64,000 bases of DNA from Actinomyces sp. zg-332 (GTDB lineage Bacteria; Actinomycetota; Actinomycetes; Actinomycetales; Actinomycetaceae): positions 1,302,001 through 1,366,000 of the forward strand of contig NZ_CP064951.1 of NCBI RefSeq assembly GCF_011751945.2, read 5' to 3'. The notes under the pieces were generated by a model. It searched no databases. It saw only the letters and a list, made by a program, of their open reading frames with translations, and was not told where the DNA came from. Position 1 is the first letter of the stretch. Every line of letters starts with the position of its first letter. This document shows, piece after piece, positions 46,714-56,424 of the stretch. Both the position numbers and the translations under genes were made by a program.

Positions 46714-46956
46714 TTACCCAAATACCAAACGAACAATGACATTCAACAAGCCATCAAATACACCAACAAAAGCCATAATCATCAACACGAAAACTATAAC
46801 TACCCAAAAATATGTCCATAGTTCATTTTTAGTAGGATAAACAACTTTTTTTAACTCAGCTATAACTTGCTTTATGAATAGAAGAATTCTACCCAAAAAC
46901 CCAACTGATTTTTTACCAGAGTTACTATCTGATTTTTTAACCGAGTTATCAGCCAC
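46714..46956 (-). CDS. secE: preprotein translocase subunit SecE
   Basis: Essential small subunit of the SecYEG channel. The 80 residues have a polar N-terminus, the conserved amphipathic stretch FIKQVIAELKKVVYPTKNEL and one membrane helix (TYFWVVIVFVLMIMAFVGVF). The start is a GTG at 46956 with AAGGAATAAATA upstream. It is first in secE-nusG, directly after tRNA-Trp. Confidence 0.97.
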   Translation of the reverse strand: MADNSVKKSDSNSGKKSVGFLGRILLFIKQVIAELKKVVYPTKNELWTYFWVVIVFVLMIMAFVGVFDGLLNVIVRLVFG

Positions 46957-47001
46957 TATTTATTCCTTACCCTAGGATTGAAATAATCTATATACGCGTA
47001 G

Positions 47002-47074
47002 CAGGGCAGGAGGGACTCGAACCCACAACCGCCGGTTTTGGAGACCGGTGCGCTACCAATTGCGCCACTGCCCT
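47002..47074 (-). tRNA. tRNA-Trp(CCA)
   Basis: Acceptor AGGGCAG pairs with CTGCCCT, the T arm is GGTTCGAGTCC, and the anticodon loop reads CTCCAAA with anticodon CCA. It sits upstream of secE, its usual place in actinobacteria. No encoded CCA end. Confidence 0.97.
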
Positions 47075-47374
47075 TTGTGTATCAAATAACAACTTATATA
47101 TAATAGCAAACAAGATAAAAATTAACAAATATTTTCTTAAAATACTGACTAAAAATTATATTATGCCTAAAATAACACGCATATTATTTGATAAATAGCA
47201 AACTCCAAATAGGTAAGTTTTAATATATTTAGCTTATATCTCAACTTCACACAAAACAGAGTATTTATAAATAAAGAGTAAACATTTAAGAATATAAATA
47301 CTAAAATCCATAGAAAGTATAATAAAATTAGAAGCACATACTATTTCCTTTATTTTATAAGAACTTGGACTATC
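47075..47374. other. divergent intergenic region between tRNA-Trp and the aminotransferase
   Basis: About 300 AT-rich bases that must hold the promoters of tRNA-Trp/secE and of the aminotransferase. No gene seen. Confidence 0.4.
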
Positions 47375-48580
47375 ATGACAAAAACACGAATTTCAAAAAG
47401 ACTAGGCTCAATAACGCCAAGCGCAACATTAGCAGTTGATGCAAAAGCCAAAGAATTAAAAGCAGCAGGCAAACCGGTAATAGGTTTTGGTGCAGGTGAA
47501 CCTGATTTTCAAACACCTGATTATATCGTTGAATCAGCAATTGAAGCAGCTAAAAATCCAGCTAATCACAGGTATTCTCCAACTAGCGGACTTGTACCAC
47601 TACGCAAAGCTATTGCTCAAAAGACAAAACGCGACAGCAAATACGAAGTAGACCCAAATAATATTCTAGTCACAAATGGTGGAAAACAAGCGGTATTTCA
47701 AGCATTCGCTTCCATTTTAAATGAAGGTGACGAAGCGATTTTACCAGCCCCTTATTGGACAACTTATCCAGAAGTAATAGCTTTGTGTGGAGCAAAAACA
47801 GTAACAATAGATACAACTTTTGATACAGATTTCAAAATCACTGTAGACGATTTAGATAAAGCTTTAACTGAGAAAACTAAGGTTTTGTTACTTTGTTCCC
47901 CATCTAACCCAACTGGTAGTGTTTACACAAAAGATGAATTGGAAGCTATCGGTAAATGGTGTTTAGAACACGGAGTATGGGTAATCACAGATGAGATATA
48001 TGAACATTTGATTTATGACGATGCTGAAAGCCTACACATAGTTGAAATTGTGCCAGAACTCGCTGACCAAACTATCGTAGTGAACGGTGTCGCTAAAACT
48101 TATGCTATGACTGGCTGGCGTATAGGCTGGATGATAGGCCCAACAGACGCTATAAAAGCAGCAACTAACTTCCAATCACATTTGACATCAAATGTCTGTA
48201 ATATTGCTCAGCAAGCAGCTCTCACAGCAGTTGCTGGTGATTTAGCTGCTGTTTATGAAATGCGTGAATCTTTTGATCGTCGACGCAAAACGATGATTAA
48301 AATGCTAAATGAGATAGAGGGTATAAAGCTAAGTACACCAAAAGGTGCTTTCTATTGCTATCCAAATGTCGAATATTTTATAGGTAAGACTTTGCGTGGC
48401 GAAGTAATTGAATCAAGTAACCATTTAGCAGCTTTAGTGTTAGAACACGCTATGGTGGCACTAGTTCCGGGTGAAGCTTTTGGCTCTACAGGTTACTTAC
48501 GCTTATCCTATGCTTTGAGCGATGAAGATCTTGTCGAAGGTCTAACACGAGTACAAAAACTATTATCAGAAGTACACTAA
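47375..48580 (+). CDS. aspartate/aromatic aminotransferase, class I
   Basis: A PLP-dependent fold-type I aminotransferase of 401 residues. Substrate and cofactor motifs: [31 protein letters not shown], the Asn of [13 protein letters not shown], the Asp/Tyr of [14 protein letters not shown] and the PLP-Lys in [16 protein letters not shown]. This is the AspC/AspB (subgroup 1b) type that makes aspartate or serves as prephenate aminotransferase. In Streptomyces the same gene lies between murB and secE, matching its place here. The ATG has no strong ribosome site. It ends in a short terminator. Confidence 0.95.
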   Translation: MTKTRISKRLGSITPSATLAVDAKAKELKAAGKPVIGFGAGEPDFQTPDYIVESAIEAAKNPANHRYSPTSGLVPLRKAIAQKTKRDSKYEVDPNNILVTNGGKQAVFQAFASILNEGDEAILPAPYWTTYPEVIALCGAKTVTIDTTFDTDFKITVDDLDKALTEKTKVLLLCSPSNPTGSVYTKDELEAIGKWCLEHGVWVITDEIYEHLIYDDAESLHIVEIVPELADQTIVVNGVAKTYAMTGWRIGWMIGPTDAIKAATNFQSHLTSNVCNIAQQAALTAVAGDLAAVYEMRESFDRRRKTMIKMLNEIEGIKLSTPKGAFYCYPNVEYFIGKTLRGEVIESSNHLAALVLEHAMVALVPGEAFGSTGYLRLSYALSDEDLVEGLTRVQKLLSEVH

Positions 48581-48600
48581 AAGTCTTCAATAACAGAGTC

Positions 48601-48625
48601 ACTCCCAGTCTTTTCGGCTGGGGGT
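48601..48625 (+). terminator. terminator of the aminotransferase gene
   Basis: ACTCCCAGTC (48601-48610) pairs with GGCTGGGGGT (48616-48625) over a TTTTC loop, with a few G-U pairs. The T-run afterwards is weak (AACTTTGCTT). Confidence 0.7.
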
Positions 48626-48852
48626 AACTTTGCTTAATCGTCATTTCTTACTCACTAGTACTGTGCTTTAAACATTTCGTTTCAATAAGTTTTAAGCTAA
48701 CCACTAGGTGTAAAATGGGGATAAGAATAAGAGTTATATATAAGGCTACGATTGTTTCTACACCATACATATAAGCACGACAATATGCAAAAATATCCTG
48801 CTCATAAGCACAGAAATATACATACACGTACACGCATAAGGATTTTAAGAAA

Positions 48853-49269
48853 GTGATTTCGCAGAGCAAAGAATCAGATAACGATTATATTCATAAGCAG
48901 TTAAGAAAATATAACAGACAATATATGTCTAATTTCAAGAACTACAGCTTTCATATAAAGCAAGATCCAACAGATGAGAACAGTAAGATAATCGCTGGAA
49001 TAGTTGCATCTAGTACTTTTGATACCTTAGAAGTAGAGTTTTTATTTGTAGATCCAGATTACAGAGCGAAAAAATATGGGAAAACTCTATTACAGCATGT
49101 TGAACAACTAGCAAAACAAGATAATTTGAAGAGAATATTGTTGAACACTTACAGCTTTCAAGCTCCAGATTTTTATAAAAAGCTTGGATATACTGAGTTA
49201 TTCAAGATATCGCCTTGTTTTTCCGATTTTGACCAACACTTTTTCGTAAAGAATATAGAACAAGTATAG
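48853..49269 (+). CDS. GNAT-family N-acetyltransferase
   Basis: A 138-residue acetyltransferase of the GNAT fold. The acetyl-CoA-binding motif is LEVEFLFVDPDYRAKKYGKT (R-x-K-K-x-G-K), followed by LLQHVEQLAKQDNLKRILLN and the closing FYKKLGYTELFK. Substrate unknown. It starts with GTG at 48853 with only AAGAAA upstream, so the start is uncertain; an internal ATG (MSNFKNYSFHIK) would give about 115 residues. It is accessory compared with the conserved actinobacterial order in this region. Confidence 0.82.
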   Translation: MISQSKESDNDYIHKQLRKYNRQYMSNFKNYSFHIKQDPTDENSKIIAGIVASSTFDTLEVEFLFVDPDYRAKKYGKTLLQHVEQLAKQDNLKRILLNTYSFQAPDFYKKLGYTELFKISPCFSDFDQHFFVKNIEQV

Positions 49270-49366
49270 GACACAAGTCACTAATTAAGCTTTAGTGTAG
49301 CGAGTAGCTACAGTTAGCTTATAAGGTTATAGTAAATATAAAGCTACGAATAATCTATTTACCCAC

Positions 49367-50590
49367 TTATACATACACAGGTTCAGGCTCTAAAGTAATT
49401 CCATATCTATTTCTAACTTTTGAAATTATTTCGTCAGCCAATTCCCTTATGTCTGTACTAGTAGCTTCACCTCGGTTTACTAATATAAGCACATGATAGT
49501 CTGATAAACTAGCACCTTTGTTATCCCCATAGCCTTTAGCAAAACCAGCATTTTGAATTAACCAAGCAGCTGATACTTTCTTCAGACCTGCAACAGTTTT
49601 TCCAGCACTATCTATTTGAGAAGCACTAGCATAATCAGTTACGTCAAAGACAGGAGCACTTTCTCCCAATTTTTCAGCTGTTTCACATGAAACAATAGGA
49701 TTTAAGAAGTAAGATCCACTGCTACGAGTATTCACATCTTCACTATTTAAACAAGTGCCTTTACTTGTTCTAATGCTAATTACAGCGTCTCGAACTTTTG
49801 TAGATTCAGCCCTATCCCCAACGTTTACACCTAAATACTGTGCAAGTTCTTTGTACTTAATCGGTAAACTATCACTAGCATGTCTGAACTGAAATTCTAC
49901 TTTCAAGACAATATATCTACCTGTTGCTCCAAATGCTAAACCTGTATAAGGATTATTTTCCTTACGAGAAGTTTTTAGAATTGAAGACCTGTAAGCAAAC
50001 TCGAGCTCACTATTCGTAAAGGTACGTTGACTCTTAGTTACTCTATCGTAGGTAATAACTTTGGAAATAAACTGTTGTACTTCTACCCCATAAGCACCGA
50101 TATTTTGTACGGGACTAGCTCCAACCGTTCCTGGTATTCCGCTCAAGCATTCAAGTCCTACCCAACCTTTAGAAACAGTAAAAGCAACAAACTCATCCCA
50201 AGGGTGACCTGCAACAACTTCTACACTAACTCCCCCACAAGCACTGTTATCTATAACTTTTATTCCAGTCCTAACATCTCTAATAACACTACCATCAAAG
50301 TTTTCTTCAGAACCAACAATATTCGAACCAGCACCAATTACTAAAAGCTTTTCACCTTTTTCATCAGCTTGTTTCACAGCATTTATAAAATCTAACTCTG
50401 TTTCTACTTCAACATAGTTAGCAATACTTCCCCCCACACACATGGTTGTAAGATCAGCAAATGTAGGTTTATCACCAAAACTACCTTTAGGGGAAACTCC
50501 TGTTTTAACAGATTTAACTTCAAAACCAGAATCTAATTCATACATATCATCAGAACAACTGTTAGAAATGTAAAACTGGTTGTTATCCAT
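49367..50590 (-). CDS. murB: UDP-N-acetylenolpyruvoylglucosamine reductase
   Basis: FAD-dependent reduction that completes UDP-MurNAc in peptidoglycan synthesis. FAD-domain motifs GGSIANYVEVETELD, LVIGAGSNIVGSEENFDG, GLECLSGIPGTVGASPVQNI and FAYRSSIL are present. The catalytic Ser lies in RSSGSYFLNP, and the C-terminus ends LEPEPVYV with the catalytic Glu. The 407 residues and the Tyr-containing loop mark a type I enzyme as in other actinobacteria. The ATG has GGGAGGGGACA upstream. Its place between rpmG and the aminotransferase fits the conserved actinobacterial block, although the MaoC-type dehydratase genes often found there are absent. Confidence 0.96.
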   Translation of the reverse strand: MDNNQFYISNSCSDDMYELDSGFEVKSVKTGVSPKGSFGDKPTFADLTTMCVGGSIANYVEVETELDFINAVKQADEKGEKLLVIGAGSNIVGSEENFDGSVIRDVRTGIKVIDNSACGGVSVEVVAGHPWDEFVAFTVSKGWVGLECLSGIPGTVGASPVQNIGAYGVEVQQFISKVITYDRVTKSQRTFTNSELEFAYRSSILKTSRKENNPYTGLAFGATGRYIVLKVEFQFRHASDSLPIKYKELAQYLGVNVGDRAESTKVRDAVISIRTSKGTCLNSEDVNTRSSGSYFLNPIVSCETAEKLGESAPVFDVTDYASASQIDSAGKTVAGLKKVSAAWLIQNAGFAKGYGDNKGASLSDYHVLILVNRGEATSTDIRELADEIISKVRNRYGITLEPEPVYV

Positions 50591-50699
50591 TGTCCCCTCC
50601 CGGCTTTAATTCCTGTAAATTTTATCCCTTTAGTTTACATAGTATATAGGTTATATATTTAACAAATACTTAATTGAGGGAATAAAACTGAAAATTTAC

Positions 50700-52004
50700 T
50701 TATTTTATTTTTTCAGCTTCCATCATATCTCTTGTGGGAAGTGGTTTTAAAACTGGGATAAATATTAAAGCTAATACTATAGGAATCATAATAACCACTA
50801 GAGACATACGGTATCCAACATACTCTGCTATAAACCCCACTATTGCTGGTCCCAAGAAGAAGGCACCGTATCCAATAGTTGATGTAACAGCCACACGTTC
50901 TGAAGCTTTCAAAGGATCATCAGAAGCAGCAGACATGCCGAGCGGAAATCCCAAAGCTGAGCCTATAGCCCAAGCAACAATACCAACTAAGCACAGCTCT
51001 ACCCACGGAGAGAACACAAAGAGCAATAAGCCTATACCACCTAAAGCAGTACAGAACCTTAGAACTCTGACTCGCCCAAACTTTCCTACAAACGGACTAG
51101 CAGACATACGAGTAATTGTCATGCTTGCAACAAATATTCCTAATGCCATAGCCCCAAAAGCTTCAGTTTTCCCGAAAGACTGCACTAAGGACAGGGATAA
51201 CCAGTCGTTAGCAGCTCCCTCAGTTAATGCAGAGCCTAAAATTGTTACGCCAATGAGCAAAGTACGTTTTTCAAACCAAGCACTATTTCTTGTCTTAGTT
51301 CCCTGCCCTTGATTTTCTAAGTTTTTATCAGCAGAATCAACTTTGTCATTTTTATCAGCATCTTTAGGTGGAATATAACCGAACATAAAGACTGTACGCA
51401 AGTATTCGTAAGGCAAAATATATACACTAGCGATAACCATTAAGATTAATGAAAGTATATAAATTGATGTCAAGTGGTAGTAAATACTTACCCCTAAATG
51501 TGAAACAATTGAAGCAACTATAGCTGAAAAAACAGTTCCCAGAGAAAATCCTCCGTGATAAGCAGAAATAATTGACTTTTGCATAGCAATTTCAATTCTT
51601 CCACCCTCAATATTTACTGTTCCTTCACAAAAAGACATTACAAAATGCGCTAAAAATAAGTAAATACAAACCATTACTATATTTTTAGTGCACAAGGAGT
51701 ATAAAACCCCAAACATAAGGAATACAAAACCACTAATTGAGATAATGATTACTTTTCTTGCCCCAAATTTTTCATTCATGTAGCCAACGAATGGCAAACC
51801 TAGTATTGATCCTAAAGCAGCTACAATAAGTATCTGAGATAATTCTAGGGCTGATAAGTCCATGCTGTCTCTCACTGATGGGATACGTGAGTACCATGAA
51901 TTTACTAGAGTTCCAAATATGAAAAATAGAGCAAAAGTAGCAAAAGAGGCTTTTCTAACAACTTTTTTATCTATAAATTTTTTATTATCAAGTGTGTCAT
52001 TCAT
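50700..52004 (-). CDS. MFS transporter of the YbjJ type
   Basis: A 434-residue permease with twelve membrane helices in two halves and a charged central loop (about 215-250). Homology to E. coli YbjJ is recognisable in the first helix (TLVNSWYSRIPSVRDSM), in TVNIEGGRIEIAMQKSIISA, in ALTEGAANDWLSLSLVQSFG and in GSALGFPLGMSAASDD. Substrates of YbjJ-type carriers are poorly known. The gene has no ribosome site that I can see near the ATG. It lies downstream of rpmG on the same strand after a long gap and looks accessory. Confidence 0.88.
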   Translation of the reverse strand: MNDTLDNKKFIDKKVVRKASFATFALFFIFGTLVNSWYSRIPSVRDSMDLSALELSQILIVAALGSILGLPFVGYMNEKFGARKVIIISISGFVFLMFGVLYSLCTKNIVMVCIYLFLAHFVMSFCEGTVNIEGGRIEIAMQKSIISAYHGGFSLGTVFSAIVASIVSHLGVSIYYHLTSIYILSLILMVIASVYILPYEYLRTVFMFGYIPPKDADKNDKVDSADKNLENQGQGTKTRNSAWFEKRTLLIGVTILGSALTEGAANDWLSLSLVQSFGKTEAFGAMALGIFVASMTITRMSASPFVGKFGRVRVLRFCTALGGIGLLLFVFSPWVELCLVGIVAWAIGSALGFPLGMSAASDDPLKASERVAVTSTIGYGAFFLGPAIVGFIAEYVGYRMSLVVIMIPIVLALIFIPVLKPLPTRDMMEAEKIK

Positions 52005-52862
52005 AAATATCGTATAAACCTTTTTCGCATTCTTTTTATGAAAGTATTTATCTAAAGTATTATATAACTAATCGAGTTTTATTCGTAAGTCTTTGAATTT
52101 TGTTTAATAAATCGTTTTAATTAGGTGGTAACTATTTATAAATAAACAGTTCATCAAAGCAAAAAATAAAGCTGGTCTTTTATTATTACAAACTACAATT
52201 ATTATGTATAGAAATATTAATATAAGAACAACAAAAGTAGCATTTTGTTCTGAGTACTTTTATTTATCTAATATTTTCTCTTAGTGCTGTCTATTAGCTC
52301 TACAGTATTTTTGATTTCTAACGTAAATATTTTTATCACTAGTAAAAATACTTATAAATAAACTACCACTCTTATAACATTCTAGAAATGTATATTTTCA
52401 GTATCCCATAAGTAAAATGATGCTTCATTACCAATAAAAATAAATTGGACAAGTATACCTGTTCACAATAAAACAACACACAATTTTTTATCTTAACACT
52501 TCGTAAAGTAAAAAATATTTTTCATACTATTTCCTATCTATAAAAAATAAAACTAATTACAAATTCATAGTAGATTATTTCGTTGGTGTTTTAAAATAAA
52601 ATTTTAAAATTGTGGAAAACTTACGTAATATCTCAATCAATACCACATTTGTGTAATAAACAATATTTCCAAAACTATAAATATAATATGGCAAATCTAA
52701 GAAATAAAACCGTAAATAAAATAGAAATCCCAAAATACTTTCAGTCTACAAACGCAAAGTAAAAGCAAAAGCCAAAATCAACTTTAAAAGAAATACAAGA
52801 CCCAGAAATACTTAAAACCACATAAACAGTTTTATTTATCTAAAATACATTTAATAAACGTA
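52005..52862. other. long non-coding stretch between MFS gene and rpmG
   Basis: About 860 AT-rich bases. The part at 52640-52860 is A/C-rich on the plus strand. No credible open frame; nothing recognisable beyond scattered AAATA motifs. Confidence 0.45.
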
Positions 52863-52890
52863 ACCCCCGTTACATATTTGTAAACGGGGT
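52863..52890 (-). terminator. terminator of rpmG
   Basis: ACCCCCGTTACA (52863-52874) pairs imperfectly with TGTAAACGGGGT (52879-52890). It lies 25 bases past the rpmG stop; the minus strand continues TACGTTTATT. Confidence 0.72.
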
Positions 52891-52915
52891 ACGATTTCAC
52901 GAACAATAATACAAC

Positions 52916-53086
52916 TTAACGTGTTTCACGATGAGCTGTTTTAGCGTTGCAACGTGGGCAGTACTTAGCCAATTCTAAGCGGTCTGGTGTGTTGCGACGG
53001 TTCTTCTTAGTGATGTAATTACGCTCTTTACATTCTGAGCAAGCCAAAGTAATCTTTGGACGGACATCAGCAGACTTACTAGCCAC
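52916..53086 (-). CDS. rpmG: ribosomal protein bL33
   Basis: A 56-residue protein that I translated directly: [20 protein letters not shown], then [20 protein letters not shown] and [15 protein letters not shown]. It has both CxxC pairs (CSEC, CPRC), so it is the zinc-binding form of L33. It starts with GTG at 53086, with AAGGAAG four bases upstream. tRNA-Met, tRNA-Thr and tRNA-Tyr lie just upstream on the same strand, the usual actinobacterial arrangement, and it probably shares their transcript. Confidence 0.96.
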   Translation of the reverse strand: MASKSADVRPKITLACSECKERNYITKKNRRNTPDRLELAKYCPRCNAKTAHRETR

Positions 53087-53145
53087 GGCACTTCCTTTAT
53101 CTATACTTAGTGCTGCTTTTGCACCACTTAGGTGTAAAAACCAAG

Positions 53146-53219
53146 TAGCGGGAGCGGGACTCGAACCCGCGACCTCACGATTATGAGTCGTGCGCTCTCA
53201 CCTACTGAGCTACCCCGCC
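53146..53219 (-). tRNA. tRNA-Met(CAT), probably elongator
   Basis: Acceptor GGCGGGG pairs with TCCCGCT (two G-U), the T arm is GCGGGTTCGAGTCCCGC and the anticodon loop is CTCATAA with CAT. The anticodon stem ACGA/TCGT lacks the three G-C pairs of initiator tRNA, so it is an elongator. Confidence 0.94.
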
Positions 53220-53249
53220 AAAAGTGGGAAACCACAATGGTTACACCAG

Positions 53250-53322
53250 AGCCCCGAAGGGGACTTGAACCCCTGACCTTCTCCTTACCATGGAGATGCT
53301 CTACCGACTGAGCTATCGAGGC
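53250..53322 (-). tRNA. tRNA-Thr(GGT)
   Basis: Acceptor GCCTCGA pairs with TCGGGGC (one G-U), the anticodon stem is TCTCC/GGAGA with loop ATGGTAA and anticodon GGT, and the T arm is GGGTTCAAGTCCC. Confidence 0.96.
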
Positions 53323-53357
53323 ATCGCATAGATTACCAATACGAAAAAACAAAACTG

Positions 53358-53439
53358 TGGCGAGTGAGGGATTCGAACCCCCGAAGCGTTCCGCAGCTGA
53401 TTTACAGTCAGCCCCCTTTGGCCACTCGGGAAACTCGCC
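53358..53439 (-). tRNA. tRNA-Tyr(GTA)
   Basis: An 82-base class II tRNA with a long variable arm. Acceptor GGCGAGT pairs with ACTCGCC, and the anticodon loop is ACTGTAAAT with GTA. It is the first of three tandem tRNA genes upstream of rpmG. Confidence 0.96.
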
Positions 53440-54015
53440 AATAATTCAACAAAACAAGAGTATATATCAAACGGGGCAATCTAGCAAATAGTAAATAAAT
53501 AAATTTTAGAAAAAACTATGAAATTTTTAGCAAAATTACCTGAAAACGCTTTTATTTCAGTCTTTACAATATTTTTATTTAAAAGCAATTAAATCGTTTT
53601 AAATTTGTAGCTTAATCAAATATCACAAACATCGTACCAGTAAAATTGAAACTATGTTCATTACCACATATTAAGATAGTCTTATTTGAATACTATATTA
53701 AATATTTACTTGTAACTAATAGAACAACTCGCGCTATAAAAACTCATTAAACCTTATATTAAGAAGTATTCCAAAAACTTTGAGAATCTTATCGTTATTA
53801 CTGCTCATAATATTTACGATTCCTAACTTAGTCATATTAAAATGAAAAAGAAGCTCAAGAATCAGTGTAAAATGTTATGTAAAACTTTACGATAGTACAC
53901 CTGAACGCAAAACTGATAAGCTGACAGAAAATTTATTTCCTGAAAAAGTTACTTATATAAAAGTGTAACCCCAAATAATGGGCTACATTGAACTATTTAT
54001 ACGAAATATTACAAG
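53440..54015. other. intergenic stretch with a possible broken small gene
   Basis: Mostly AT-rich non-coding sequence that must hold the tRNA-Tyr promoter. Near its end the plus strand has ATG at 53842 (KKKLKNQCKML, 17 codons) and, in the next frame, an open stretch 53846-53968 reading VKLYDSTPERKTDKLTENLF then PEKVTYIKV. This could be one small gene with a frameshift, or chance. Confidence 0.3.
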
Positions 54016-54156
54016 ATGACTAAGTATAAAGTAACTTGGGTAAAAGAAATACAAATCCAAGAGAACAATACAGTTGAAACTACAATGTTACTAACAACAA
54101 ACAATTTTCAAGAAAACCATAGAGCTTTGCGCAACTCTAAGTCCCCAAAAAGCTAA
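54016..54156 (+). CDS. possible small protein, unknown
   Basis: A 46-codon frame from ATG at 54016 reading MTKYKVTWVKEIQIQENNTV onward and ending LRNSKSPKS. Amino-acid composition looks coding, but there is no clear ribosome site. Just past its stop another frame (KAKEKSTYKLESFKKRDGTM) stays open to 54210, which would fit a frameshifted longer gene. Unrecognised; may be a remnant. Confidence 0.3.
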   Translation: MTKYKVTWVKEIQIQENNTVETTMLLTTNNFQENHRALRNSKSPKS

Positions 54157-54253
54157 AGAGAAAAGCACTTATAAGTTAGAAAGCTTCAAAAAAAGGGACG
54201 GTACAATGTAGTTTTCCTAACCACCTCTAATATTGGAAAGGATTAATATAAAA

Positions 54254-54442
54254 ATGGCTATGACACAATCAGAAAGAATTAAAAAATATCTAGCAAATAC
54301 CCTAGAGGCAATAGAAAATAAAAAATGCAGTGTCCTTAAAAGCAAGGCTAAGAATTTTATAACTCAACACCCTACTTTAGAAGAGTTAGAAGTATTTAGA
54401 ACTCATACCGCTAGCCGTGAGAAAGAGTTGAAAGAGGAATAA
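54254..54442 (+). CDS. small helical protein, unknown function
   Basis: A 62-residue, Lys/Glu-rich protein predicted to be helical: MAMTQSERIKKYLANTLEAI, then KAKNFITQHPTLEELEVFRT and a charged tail. The ATG at 54254 follows GGAAAGGA at a spacing of about 11 bases. An in-frame TTG at 54233 is less likely. It lies 270 bases upstream of the YajQ gene on the same strand. No family recognised. Confidence 0.5.
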   Translation: MAMTQSERIKKYLANTLEAIENKKCSVLKSKAKNFITQHPTLEELEVFRTHTASREKELKEE

Positions 54443-54713
54443 TAACACCATCTTCATTCATCTTGCCACTACTTTTGCTCCCCTACAACAAACATTCAAT
54501 TTTTAAGACTAAAACTACCAAATGACATATAAACCCCTAATATTCACTACTACACTTACAACAAACTAAGCAAAAATCAATGCTTACAAATCTAAAATTA
54601 CGCACCTAGAGAAATTATCCACAATATTAAATAAAACAAATACATAACTGTAAGTAAGCACTATAATGTTATATAGAAATATACGTAAACACTTATTAGG
54701 AATAGAGTATAAA

Positions 54714-55208
54714 ATGGCAGATTCATCTTTCGACATCGTTTCTAAATTGGATAGGCAAGAAGTGGACAACGCTGTAAACCAAACAGCCAAAGAAATTTCT
54801 CAACGTTACGATTTTAAAAACGTTAACGCAGATATAGAACTCACAAAAGACGCCGTCATTATGCAGGCTAATGCTCCTCAAAGAGTCATGGCTATCCTTG
54901 ACGTTCTACAAACAAAACTACTCCGTCGAGGTCTTTCTTTAAAAGTCTTAGATACTAAAGATCGTGAACCAAAAGCTTCAGGTAAGGACTATAAACTAGT
55001 TGCTCCTCTAAGAGAGGGACTTAACCAAGATATTGCAAAACAAATCACAAAAATTATTCGCGAAAAAGGACCTAAAGGCGTAAAAACACAAATTCAGGGC
55101 GAAGAAGTAAGAGTTAGTTCAAAGTCTAGAGATGATTTACAGGCTGTAATAGCACTTTTGAAAGAATCAGATGTAGATGCAGCTCTACAATTCGTAAACT
55201 ACAGGTAA
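54714..55208 (+). CDS. YajQ-family nucleotide-binding protein
   Basis: A 164-residue cytoplasmic protein of the YajQ (UPF0234) family with two alpha/beta sandwich domains. The start MADSSFDIVSKLDRQEVDNA, the segment ISQRYDFKNVNADIEL and the late KGVKTQIQGEEVRVSSKSRD, DDLQAVIALLKE and PLQFVNYR-like end (ALQFVNYR) are the conserved parts. YajQ proteins bind nucleotides, and some bind cyclic di-GMP; the role here is unknown. The frame reaches to 54666, but the ATG at 54714 matches the family start. It lies 25 bases before htpX, as the two are near each other in Mycobacterium. Confidence 0.94.
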   Translation: MADSSFDIVSKLDRQEVDNAVNQTAKEISQRYDFKNVNADIELTKDAVIMQANAPQRVMAILDVLQTKLLRRGLSLKVLDTKDREPKASGKDYKLVAPLREGLNQDIAKQITKIIREKGPKGVKTQIQGEEVRVSSKSRDDLQAVIALLKESDVDAALQFVNYR

Positions 55209-55233
55209 TTCTCATTCAACACAGGGGGAAAGT

Positions 55234-56097
55234 ATGCATTCGCACAATAACGGGTTGAAAACAGTCATATTGCTATCAAGTATGTTCGCAATACTAGCCT
55301 TAATAGGTAGTGGATTATCTATAGCTTTCAATCATATAGGCTTCATGTTTTTCTTCATGATGTTTGGATTATGGTTTATATTCTATTCATACTGGAATAG
55401 TGACAAAATTGCTATAAGGTCAATGAATGCATACCCTGTGAATGAGCAACAACAACCACAAATGCACAAGATTGTTGCTGAATTGAGTCAAAAAGCTGGA
55501 AAACCTATGCCACGACTATATGTAGCTCCTACAAATTCCCCTAATGCTTTTGCTACTGGTAGGAATCCGAACCATGCAGCTGTGTGCTGTACTCACGGAA
55601 TACTTGCAATACTCAATGAACGTGAGCTAAGAGCCGTATTAGCTCACGAATTAATGCACGTATACAATAGAGACATTTTGACAAGCTCGATTGCAGCTGG
55701 AATAGGTAGCTTAATAACTTCTCTAGCACATTTGGCTTTCTTTGCCGGAGGCAGAGGATCTGATAATAGGGGAAATATTTTTTCTTCTATACTCTTAGCA
55801 CTGCTGGCTCCTGTCGCTTCTACGATGCTGCAACTCGCTATTTCTCGTACAAGGGAGTATGACGCTGATGAAGATGGTGCGCACTTGTGTGAAGATCCGT
55901 TAGCTTTGGCTTCTGCTTTGAAAAAACTAGAGTCGGGCATACAACTTGCTCCTTTGCCTGAAACACCTAAAACAGAGCAAGTTTCACACATGATGATTGC
56001 TAACCCTTTCGGTAGTTTAAATGCTAAGAATTTCTTTTCCACACATCCACCTACTGAGGAAAGAATAAAAAGATTAGAGGAAATAGCTGGATACTAA
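55234..56097 (+). CDS. htpX: membrane zinc metalloprotease HtpX
   Basis: An M48 family protease of the cytoplasmic membrane that degrades damaged membrane proteins. Two membrane segments are at about 12-50; the zinc site is HELMH in VLAHELMHVYNRD (about residue 139-143), and the third ligand Glu is in TREYDADEDGAHL. Two further membrane segments lie between them (about 150-195). The C-terminal STHPPTEERIKRL is typical. It has 287 residues, and the ATG follows CAGGGGGAAAGT. Likely in one transcript with the YajQ gene. Confidence 0.96.
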   Translation: MHSHNNGLKTVILLSSMFAILALIGSGLSIAFNHIGFMFFFMMFGLWFIFYSYWNSDKIAIRSMNAYPVNEQQQPQMHKIVAELSQKAGKPMPRLYVAPTNSPNAFATGRNPNHAAVCCTHGILAILNERELRAVLAHELMHVYNRDILTSSIAAGIGSLITSLAHLAFFAGGRGSDNRGNIFSSILLALLAPVASTMLQLAISRTREYDADEDGAHLCEDPLALASALKKLESGIQLAPLPETPKTEQVSHMMIANPFGSLNAKNFFSTHPPTEERIKRLEEIAGY

Positions 56098-56424
56098 GCA
56101 CGACTTGTATATCTTTAAAAGAGCATTGCATAGAAAGCTTCATCAATCGTAGTTGCATAAAAAGGTATAATTTATTTTTATTACACGAAGCTTATAGTAA
56201 CGAATCTAAAACTCAAATCTAGTTATCTTCCACTTAGCTTTATGTATCGTTGAAACTTTTATTTTGGGCAAATATCCTTGCAAAAATAGAACAAACTTCA
56301 TATAAATAAAAATAGTGATTCACAAAATACTATAACTATGTCCCAAAGTAACAGTTTAAAATGACCAGTATATCTATGCGTAAAATCAAACAGACTTTAT
56401 TGTTTTACAACAAGTTACTACCCA
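56098..56424. other. non-coding gap between convergent htpX and alkD-like genes
   Basis: About 330 AT-rich bases between two convergent genes. No gene and no strong hairpin seen. Confidence 0.4.

Noticed and set aside
48648-48869. A 73-codon minus-strand hydrophobic frame upstream of the GNAT gene
   Set aside because: It has no ribosome site, runs into the GNAT start on the other strand and has a composition expected from AT-rich DNA.
50590-52916. Absence of MaoC-type dehydratase genes between rpmG and murB
   Set aside because: In several actinobacteria these genes lie here, but their absence is common outside mycolic-acid producers, so I do not treat it as a finding.
53128-53352. A 74-codon minus-strand frame
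   Set aside because: It runs through tRNA-Thr and tRNA-Met; translated tRNA sequence often gives such peptides.
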